From contig NZ_FOLG01000021.1 in the NCBI RefSeq assembly GCF_900112335.1, forward strand, positions 1-55,477: a DNA stretch of 55,477 nt. The letters run 5' to 3'. Under the pieces are notes generated by a model. It saw nothing but the letters and a program-made list of their open reading frames with translations. It ran no database searches and was not told the DNA's origin. Within the stretch, counting starts at the first letter, position 1; every line of letters starts with the position of its first letter. The position numbers and the translations under genes were made by a program. Below, in pieces: positions 50,391 through 55,477 of this stretch. Origin of the DNA: Tropicimonas isoalkanivorans. Its GTDB lineage: Bacteria > Pseudomonadota > Alphaproteobacteria > Rhodobacterales > Rhodobacteraceae.

Positions 50391-50819
50391 ATGCTGACGA
50401 TTGGGACGCTGGCGAAGAAGACCGGAACAAAGGTGCAGACCATCCGGTATTACGAGCAGATCGGACTTATGCCTGAGCCCGGCAGGACCGAGGGGGGCCA
50501 ACGACGCTATGGCGACGCCGAACTCGACCGCTTGTCATTCGTCCGGCACGCACGGCAACTGGGGTTCTCGTTGGACGCGATCCGTGAGCTCCTCGATCTC
50601 AGCGATCATCCGGGAAAGTCCTGCGCTGAGGCGGATGCAATAGCCCGTCGGCAACTCAAACAGGTCGAGCAACGATTGGCGCGGCTCGAGGCGCTGCGGA
50701 CGGAATTGAAGCGGATGGTGCATGAGTGCAGCGGCGGACAGACTTCTGATTGCCGTGTGCTCGAGGTACTGCGCGACCATTCCGAATGCCTGACCGACCA
50801 TGAAGAGATCGGCGCCTGA
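50391..50819 (+). CDS. PbrR/CadR/ZntR-like MerR-family regulator
   Basis: 142 residues: winged helix (IGTLAKKTGTKVQTIRYYEQIGLM), dimer helix, and four cysteines at 78, 113, 121 and 133. Cys78 at the dimerisation helix marks divalent-metal sensors, and Cys78/Cys113/Cys121 closely match the lead-sensing PbrR set. Likely metals: Pb, Cd or Zn. Expected targets: promoters at 37953, 39221, 50250 and 51532. ATG at 50391 with GGAG upstream; an in-frame ATG five codons earlier has no ribosome site. Confidence 0.92.
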   Translation: MLTIGTLAKKTGTKVQTIRYYEQIGLMPEPGRTEGGQRRYGDAELDRLSFVRHARQLGFSLDAIRELLDLSDHPGKSCAEADAIARRQLKQVEQRLARLEALRTELKRMVHECSGGQTSDCRVLEVLRDHSECLTDHEEIGA

Positions 50820-50901
50820 GCAATTTCGACGACCTTTGATCGGAACGCAAAAAGCCCGGTGTTAGTTACTCATTGGCAATTCACTAATTTGGATACCCGG
50901 C

Positions 50902-51522
50902 ATGGCGGAGCAGAGAAACGCAACGGAAAGACGCACACTCTGGATCGTGCTGGGTCTCAACATCGGGCTGGCAGTCGCTTTCTTCGCCTCGGGCGCATTC
51001 GGCGAGTCAAGCGCGCTTATCGCCAATGGCCTCGACAATCTGTCGGACAGTTTCGTCTACGCGATCAGCCTCTTCGCGCTGTCCCGCTCCGCCAAGTGGA
51101 AGCGCGGAGCGGCGAACGTTTCGGGCGGCCTGCTGATCCTCTTCGCCCTTGGAATCCTGTATGACGCGTGGCGCCGCTACGTCGGCGGATCGGATCCTCT
51201 TGGCACGATCATGATTGTCATGGCGCTGGTAGCGGCGGCCATCAACGCACTTTGCGTCTGGCTGCTGGCACGGCTTCGCGATCCAGACGTAAACATCCGA
51301 GCGGCGAATACGTTCAGCTGGAACGACTTCGCGGCCAATCTCGGAATCGTCGTCGCAGGCGGGCTCGTAGCCTGGCTCGGAACGAATTGGCCGGACCTTG
51401 TCGTGGGCGTGATTGTCGCCGGCATCGCGGCCTGGGGTGGCGTCGGAATCCTGAGAGACGCGCATGGTGAACACCACAAGGCGGTGCACAATGACGATCA
51501 GGTAACCAAGGACTCGGCCTGA
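50902..51522 (+). CDS. CDF-like cation transporter without cytoplasmic domain
   Basis: 206 residues, six helices. Helix 2 has NGLDNLSDS (Asp and Asp four apart) and helix 5 has SWNDFAANLG, so the transport site is present in altered form. The C-terminal metal-sensing domain of CDF proteins is missing; the tail is GEHHKAVHNDD, His-rich. Follows the MerR gene by 82 bp. Substrate probably Zn, Cd or Pb. Confidence 0.85.
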   Translation: MAEQRNATERRTLWIVLGLNIGLAVAFFASGAFGESSALIANGLDNLSDSFVYAISLFALSRSAKWKRGAANVSGGLLILFALGILYDAWRRYVGGSDPLGTIMIVMALVAAAINALCVWLLARLRDPDVNIRAANTFSWNDFAANLGIVVAGGLVAWLGTNWPDLVVGVIVAGIAAWGGVGILRDAHGEHHKAVHNDDQVTKDSA

Positions 51523-51531
51523 AATCGGGGC

Positions 51532-51562
51532 TTGAAGCTACAGTGACTGTAGCAACTACATA
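51532..51562 (+). promoter_or_regulatory. PbrR/CadR-type promoter of the transglutaminase-CDF-STAS operon
   Basis: TTGAAG, 19-bp spacer CTACAGTGACTGTAGCAAC with a perfect CTACAGT/ACTGTAG dyad, -10 TACATA (51557-51562). The most symmetrical of this class. Confidence 0.88.
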
Positions 51563-51591
51563 TTCTCGTGAACGATTCGAGGAGGTATCCC

Positions 51592-52155
51592 GTGAACCCC
51601 GCCGACCCTCATTTGGCCAAAACCCGGCTGCTGGATTTTGACGCGACCTCAATTGCAAAACTGATCGAGGAGCGCGGCTGGGCAGACCTTCCCAGCGACG
51701 ACCGAATTGGGGCCATCTACGATTTCGTCAGGAACGAGATTACCTTCGGCTACAACCGCGCCGACGACATTCCGGCGTCCGAGGTCCTCGCAGATGGCCA
51801 CGGGCAGTGCAACACCAAGGGCACGCTCCTCATGGCCCTGCTGCGTGGCGTGGGAGTTCGCTGCCGACTGCACGGGTTCACAATCCACAAGGCGCTTCAG
51901 AGAGGCGTCGTTCCGGAACTCGTCTATCCCCTCGCGCCGTCCGAAATCCTCCACTCCTGGGTAGAGGTGGACTTGGGCGACGGATGGGTCAATCACCGCC
52001 AGAACTTCGGATTTGTGCGCGACTTGCTCTATCGCCACGTCATCCGTCACTGGATGAATGCCAGGGTTCGCCGCATCCGCCGCGGAATCTTGCCGCCGGT
52101 CCCCGGATTCGATCGGCCGAACCACCGCCATGAGGAGACGAACCGTGCCGCATGA
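51592..52155 (+). CDS. Transglutaminase-like cysteine protease-fold protein
   Basis: 187 residues without a signal. Catalytic Cys in GHGQCNTKG, His in LHSWVEV, and an Asp/Asn in DLGDGWVNH: the triad of transglutaminase-core peptidases and deamidases. Family members act on peptides or thiol compounds; a metal role is not known. GTG start with GGAGG upstream. Overlaps the CDF gene by 11 bp. It is the first gene behind the promoter at 51532. Confidence 0.85.
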   Translation: MNPADPHLAKTRLLDFDATSIAKLIEERGWADLPSDDRIGAIYDFVRNEITFGYNRADDIPASEVLADGHGQCNTKGTLLMALLRGVGVRCRLHGFTIHKALQRGVVPELVYPLAPSEILHSWVEVDLGDGWVNHRQNFGFVRDLLYRHVIRHWMNARVRRIRRGILPPVPGFDRPNHRHEETNRAA

Positions 52156-53110
52156 TCACGGCCACGCCCACATCGATCCTCAATCCGGTGATCGTCGCGT
52201 CTCCATCGCCATCTGGGCCAACGGCCTCCTGACGGTCGCGCAGATCGTCGGCGGGATCCTTTCCGGCAGCCTCGCGCTGATCGCGGATGCCCTCCACAAT
52301 TTCTCGGACATGGCGTCGCTGGTGATCGCCTTCTTCGCGCGTAAGATCGCTCGCCGCCCGGCGGACAAGCGCATGACCTTCGGCTATGGGCGGGTAGAAA
52401 TCGTCGCAGCGCTCATCAACTACACGACACTTATCCTGATCGGCTTCTACCTGATCTACGAGGGTGGCATGCGCATGATCGACCCACCAGAGGTACAGGG
52501 CTGGACGGTGGTGATCCTGGGCGGTGTGGCACTGGTCGTCGACACGTTGACGGCGCTGCTCACCTATTCGATGCAGAAAGGCAGCGTGAACATCCGTGCG
52601 CTCTTCCTGCACAACCTATCGGACGCTTTGGCCTCCGTGGCGGTCATCATCGGCGGCTCGCTCATCCTCCTCTACAACATGCGGTGGGTCGACCCGGCGA
52701 TCACCATCGGCATCGCTCTCTACATCCTCTACCTCGCATTTACCGAGATCGGCGGTCCGATTCGGACGCTGATGCTCGGCAGTCCACCGGACATCGATAA
52801 TGAAACCGTCGTTCAGGCGATGCGGGGTGTGGATGGTGTCGCGGACGTTCATCACGTGCATCTGTGGCAGATGCAGGAGCACGAGGCGGCTCTGGACTGC
52901 CACGTCGTGCTGACAGCGGACGGCTGGGGTCAAATCGAAAAGATCAAGGCCGCGATCAAGGACCGGCTGAAGGACGATTTCAGCATCGGTCATTCGAGTC
53001 TGGAATTTGAGCACGAAGACCGCGCACACGAAAACGCTGACCTTTACGGTCACGGCAAACCGGAAAAAGAGGAGGAAAACCATGTTCACCGAGACACTGA
53101 CAGCTCATGA
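52145..53110 (+). CDS. Cation diffusion facilitator (CzcD/ZitB-like)
   Basis: 321 residues: His-rich N-terminus (HDHGHAHID), six helices and a C-terminal domain with ADVHHVHLWQMQEHEAAL. Helix 2 (ADALHNFSD) and helix 5 (LHNLSDALAS) keep both His and both Asp of the transport site. Exports Zn2+/Cd2+ and similar ions with proton exchange. GTG start behind GAGGAGA. Cotranscribed with the transglutaminase-like and STAS-like genes. Confidence 0.93.
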   Translation: MPHDHGHAHIDPQSGDRRVSIAIWANGLLTVAQIVGGILSGSLALIADALHNFSDMASLVIAFFARKIARRPADKRMTFGYGRVEIVAALINYTTLILIGFYLIYEGGMRMIDPPEVQGWTVVILGGVALVVDTLTALLTYSMQKGSVNIRALFLHNLSDALASVAVIIGGSLILLYNMRWVDPAITIGIALYILYLAFTEIGGPIRTLMLGSPPDIDNETVVQAMRGVDGVADVHHVHLWQMQEHEAALDCHVVLTADGWGQIEKIKAAIKDRLKDDFSIGHSSLEFEHEDRAHENADLYGHGKPEKEEENHVHRDTDSS

Positions 53111-53393
53111 CGACACGATTGGCCTCGCCTGCGAGGGCAAGCTCAGCGAAAGCGACCTGAAACGGATGCACGCCCTGCTTCATGAGCGCCTGCAAGAGAC
53201 AAGTAAGCCCGGCCTGGTTCTCGATCTCACGAGGTTCGAAGGCTACGATGGGCCGTCCGCTCTGCTCGAAGATCTGAAAATCGACACAGCCCATAGGAAT
53301 GACTTCCGCCGCGTCGCTGTGGTGGGCGAAGGGGCTTTGTTGGAGTGGGGAACCAGGTTCGCCGACGTGCTGACCACGGCAGAACTCCGTTAG
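53082..53393 (+). CDS. SpoIIAA/STAS-like small protein
   Basis: 103 residues with the alternating strand/helix pattern of the SpoIIAA-like (STAS-type) family: GKLSESDLKRMHALL, LVLDLTRFEGYDG, and RRVAVVGEGALLEWG. Some members bind lipids or act as switches; function unknown. GGAGG upstream of the ATG at 53082, which lies inside the 3' end of the CDF gene (29-bp overlap), so expression is coupled to the CDF transporter. Confidence 0.8.
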   Translation: MFTETLTAHDDTIGLACEGKLSESDLKRMHALLHERLQETSKPGLVLDLTRFEGYDGPSALLEDLKIDTAHRNDFRRVAVVGEGALLEWGTRFADVLTTAELR

Positions 53394-53553
53394 TTCGACC
53401 CGGCGGAAATGAAGGCGGCAATCGCCTGGGCAAGTGAAAGGTAGAGTAGCTTTCAATCAGATGCCTTCGCAGAAGACAGCATCTGTTCGAAACCATAAAC
53501 AAAAGAACTACAGCAGTTGCGAGACCCAAGAGCAATCCGAAAGTTCTGAACAT
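53227..53553 (-). CDS. Possible small membrane protein (low confidence)
   Basis: An ATG at 53553 with AAAGGAG upstream starts MFRTFGLLLGLATAVVLLF, a convincing membrane helix followed by VSNRCCLLRRHL. The frame then runs antisense into the STAS-like gene, where its sequence is Pro/Arg-rich and non-protein-like. If real, the protein may be a 3'-decayed small gene. Confidence 0.3.
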   Translation of the reverse strand: MFRTFGLLLGLATAVVLLFMVSNRCCLLRRHLIESYSTFHLPRRLPPSFPPGRTNGVLPWSARRRTWFPTPTKPLRPPQRRGGSHSYGLCRFSDLRAERTAHRSLRTS

Positions 53554-53746
53554 GGTCGCTCCTTTCGCAAAGGAGTAACTTTGGTACGGTGGCACTGCCC
53601 TTGCCGGGGCATTATCAAATCGTAATGTTTTAGCGGCTCAGGGCGCCAGTTGGTTAACATAAACTTCATTATGCGAATTTATACTTAGCGTTGCGATAGT
53701 ATATTATTGTATGTATGCTGAACTCCTATCACGGAGGCTCCACAGC
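53394..53746. other. Mostly non-coding, AT-richer region
   Basis: 353 bp containing the start of the doubtful small membrane gene and an AT-rich stretch at about 53620-53712 (clearly lower GC than neighbours). No iterons, no DnaA-box cluster and no obvious origin are visible by eye. It is one of the few places in the circle where an origin could lie. Confidence 0.4.
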
Positions 53747-54442
53747 ATGCGCCATTTACTCAAGAAGCTCCTCCCCTCGGTCGCAGTCGCTTTGACCGTG
53801 ACAGGTTCTTCGCTGCCAATACCCGCCCGCGCGCAGACATACCCGATCGATTGCGCGATCCTCTTGTGCCTGTCTGGCGGCTGGCCTGCTTCCGTCCCTT
53901 GCGCCCGAGCCCGCGCCGAATTTATCCGGCGGATTACACCTTGGCCGGTCGAACCACCGCTGCAAATCTGGCGCTGTCCCATGGGCGCCTCCTACGAGAA
54001 CGATCGGTTACAAAACAACGCTGGCGGCATCTTTGAAGCCTTGTACCGAACCGACAGCCGTCGACCGCTTCAATCCTTGCCAGTAGATAATCTCGTTCCC
54101 ACCGACCTCGCCCTGCGGCTCGTTCAGGACCGCGCGGACATCGATATCAGCGGGCCAGAGTTCAATTTCGTGCGGTCCATCCGCGTCTTCGATGTACGGT
54201 ATGCACGACAGCACGAATCCGGGCGAGATGGCGACTGCAACCGCAGCGCAGTCGTTGTCCTCGGCACCTATGGGATCCAGGGCGATTTTTCGTGGAGGTC
54301 GTCGTCACCCGCAGCGCTTCCCGCGGCGCATGCCGGTCTTGAGCGGTGGGGCGAGCACTGCCCGAACATTTATCACAGATCCGTCTTCATAGAGTGGCGT
54401 GACTATAGCGGGAATTACGGCTTCGAGCAGGTCAATTACTGA
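53747..54442 (+). CDS. Secreted Cys-rich protein, unknown
   Basis: 231 residues: signal (LLPSVAVALTVTGSSLPIPARAQ), then DCAILLCLSGGWPASVPCARARAEF, FIRRITPWPVEPPLQIWRCPM and GDCNRSAV, with five or more cysteines. From memory this type of protein recurs on alphaproteobacterial mobile elements, but I cannot name a family. ATG at 53747 with GGAGG eight bases upstream. It is in the non-metal segment with the XRE gene and the junction gene. Confidence 0.72.
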   Translation: MRHLLKKLLPSVAVALTVTGSSLPIPARAQTYPIDCAILLCLSGGWPASVPCARARAEFIRRITPWPVEPPLQIWRCPMGASYENDRLQNNAGGIFEALYRTDSRRPLQSLPVDNLVPTDLALRLVQDRADIDISGPEFNFVRSIRVFDVRYARQHESGRDGDCNRSAVVVLGTYGIQGDFSWRSSSPAALPAAHAGLERWGEHCPNIYHRSVFIEWRDYSGNYGFEQVNY

Positions 54443-54545
54443 CTGATGAGCTACTACGACGTCGCGCAAAGCCTTGTACGAGATCAAACCTGGAATGCAC
54501 GAAAAACCACACAATTGAGGGCCATAAAGGCCATATTCTTCCATG

Positions 54546-54770
54546 TCAGTCGTAGCGACAATTCAGCTGCGTGAGAGACGCGAAGTCGATTTCAGCTTTA
54601 TCGGCATCGCAAAGATCCGGGTAAATCCTTGAGACGCGCTGTGGGCCATGCATGTCCCACCGGATTGCCAGAGCACCTGTGTTCCAGCGATATACCCAGC
54701 CGACAATGGTTTCTTCATCGGCTGCAATCAAATTGGCGATCGCGACGCCTTCGACCTCATTTTCGTTCAC
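54546..54770 (-). CDS. Small protein, unknown
   Basis: 74 residues from a GTG at 54770, starting MNENEVEGVAIANLI, with TIVGWVYRWNTGALAIRWDM and CDADKAEIDFASLTQLNCRYD. No signal or membrane helix; two cysteines. The ribosome site is weak. Not recognised. Followed downstream by a gap of about 100 bp to the convergent secreted-protein gene. Confidence 0.5.
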   Translation of the reverse strand: MNENEVEGVAIANLIAADEETIVGWVYRWNTGALAIRWDMHGPQRVSRIYPDLCDADKAEIDFASLTQLNCRYD

Positions 54771-54936
54771 TGTTTACTGACTTCCTGCAATTTGGCGTTG
54801 CGGATAGCAGCTCAGATCCAAAGCGTTTGCTGCAACCGTGTGCCGGGCCTCGTTAAAATCGGTTACTGTTCGTCCTCGCGGTAACGAATTCACACCGGGA
54901 GAAGTCAGCTCCCGTGTTCTCGATTGATGAAATCGC

Positions 54937-55194
54937 TTAAATCCTGTGGTCGGGCTCCGTGGCGGCTTCAACGATCGCCAGAACCTCGGAGGGGTCAAAG
55001 CCGATGGCGCGGGCGAGGACGACCAGTTCGACGACGTCGACCCGGCGTTGGCCGCTTTCAATGCGCGCCACGAGGGATTGATGGCACTTGAGCTTGACCG
55101 CCAAGTCCTCCTGACCGAGGCCCGCCTTGATGCGGGCGTCGACCAATGCCTGGCAAAGTGCCACCTGTCCTGTGCTTCTGATTGTCTTTGCCAC
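54937..55194 (-). CDS. XRE-family helix-turn-helix regulator
   Basis: 85 residues with the Cro/CI-type helix-turn-helix LGQEDLAVKLKCHQSLVARIESGQRR in the centre (positions about 30-55), then DVVELVVLARAIGFDP. Single-domain DNA-binding protein, typical of mobile elements and toxin-antitoxin loci, though no toxin is adjacent. GTG start at 55194, directly beside the dyad at 55196-55216, which suggests autorepression. The only regulator here not tied to metals. Confidence 0.85.
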   Translation of the reverse strand: MAKTIRSTGQVALCQALVDARIKAGLGQEDLAVKLKCHQSLVARIESGQRRVDVVELVVLARAIGFDPSEVLAIVEAATEPDHRI

Positions 55195-55195
55195 G

Positions 55196-55216
55196 CGTCA
55201 CATACCTTTTGTGACG
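55196..55216. promoter_or_regulatory. Inverted repeat covering the ribosome site of the XRE gene
   Basis: CGTCACA and TGTGACG, perfect 7-bp arms with a 7-base centre that contains the AAAGG ribosome site (minus strand), one base before the GTG. It could be a protein operator or an mRNA hairpin holding the ribosome site in its loop. A second small dyad, ATCTAAAAAGTAGAT, lies at 55239-55253. Confidence 0.6.
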
Positions 55217-55318
55217 TCGCTAGCGGATGAAATCTGTTATCTAAAAAGTAGATATATGAGGGTGTTATCGGCGTCTGGTTTCCATGGGCTGCAAGTCTGA
55301 TGCTCCCGAGGTTGCCCA

Positions 55319-55477
55319 TCAATCCCCTACCAATTGTAGAAATCGGCCATAGTCCTCGCTGACTTCCCGCGCTTCTTCGAACGCGCGGGCGCGTTCGCTG
55401 TCGAGGCAACGGAAATAGCTCTGGATATCCTGGATGTAATTTTCGAAATCGCTGCGGATGATAGCCGCATAGTCCCG
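55319..55477 (-). CDS. Small secreted protein, C-terminal part (continues from position 1)
   Basis: This is the 3' portion of the gene that starts at 195 on the other side of the junction. The frame runs ...DIQSYFRCLDSERARAFEEAREV to a TGA at 55321-55319. Bases 55418-55477 duplicate 1-60. The helical, charged tail (SERARAFEEAREVSEDYGRFL) is strongly amphipathic. Function unknown. Confidence 0.65.
   Translation of the reverse strand, partial: RDYAAIIRSDFENYIQDIQSYFRCLDSERARAFEEAREVSEDYGRFLQLVGD
55418..55477. repeat. Terminal direct repeat, right copy (circular overlap)
   Basis: Identical to bases 1-60 in the same orientation; see the left copy. Confidence 0.9.

Noticed and set aside
1-55477. 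CRISPR arrays, tRNA or rRNA genes
   Set aside because: No regularly spaced repeats, and no cloverleaf or rRNA-like conserved stretch found on reading; small RNAs cannot be excluded by eye.

Overview
The window looks like a complete circular molecule of about 55.4 kb from an alphaproteobacterium, most likely of the Rhodobacteraceae/Roseobacteraceae. The first 60 bases (1-60) recur exactly as the last 60 (55418-55477), and a small secreted-protein gene reads through without interruption when the ends are joined. The lineage call rests on inference: high GC, frequent GTG/TTG starts, Tat-type signals, a ccmF-G-H-I block and the style of the small secreted proteins. No replication initiator, partition gene, relaxase, type IV secretion gene or integrase is recognisable. 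The circle may therefore be a plasmid with an unfamiliar replicon, an excised island, or a tandem or collapsed unit.

Almost everything else is a metal (copper/silver and zinc/cadmium/lead) island aimed at the cell envelope. 1-5.0 kb: an IS5-family element that truncates a DUF411 gene, then a minus-strand operon (sterol desaturase-like protein, CDF transporter with altered site residues, VTT protein, unknown membrane protein) behind a CueR-type promoter, and a channel-like gene. 5.0-15.2 kb: rhodanese, two-component system, SHOCT protein, ccmF-ccmG-ccmH-ccmI, and a converging ScsB/lipoprotein/DUF2933 unit. 15.3-20.9 kb: L,D-transpeptidase, four cytochromes c (one c'-like with a Met-rich insert), multicopper oxidase and DsbA/ScsC-like protein. 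20.9-26 kb: copZ, copA, cueR-like regulator, glutaredoxin-MauE fusion, DUF305 protein. 26-31.5 kb: a YkuD homologue with its cysteine replaced by tyrosine, second multicopper oxidase, DsbB, third YkuD protein, lipoprotein, Met-rich EF-hand protein, DUF302 protein. 31.6-38.8 kb: Lgt, second copper ATPase, APC permease, an IS5 remnant fused to a truncated ccdA, fourth YkuD protein. 38.8-53.4 kb: Zn/Cd/Pb ATPase, MntR-like regulator, an 11-gene minus-strand operon (SCO, DsbB, DsbA, PCuAC, SCO, M23 peptidase, DUF411, ZIP, LspA, Lnt, small membrane protein), PbrR/CadR-like regulator, two more CDF proteins, a transglutaminase-like and a STAS-like protein. 53.4-55.5 kb: uncharacterised secreted proteins and an XRE regulator.

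Regulation is legible in the DNA. Nine promoters have a -35 box, exactly 19 bp of spacer carrying a dyad, and a -10 region, the geometry of MerR-family activation. They fall into two classes, matching the two MerR-family genes present: a CCAG/CTGG class (CueR-like protein at 23808) and a CTACAG/CTGTAG class (PbrR/CadR-like protein at 50391). A separate 20-bp direct-repeat box (GATACA...TACA) occurs four times and may be the site of the OmpR-type regulator at 5739. As a working idea, beyond efflux and oxidation the element supplies spare copies of envelope machinery that metals damage: cytochrome c haem ligation, disulfide chemistry, L,D-transpeptidation and lipoprotein maturation.
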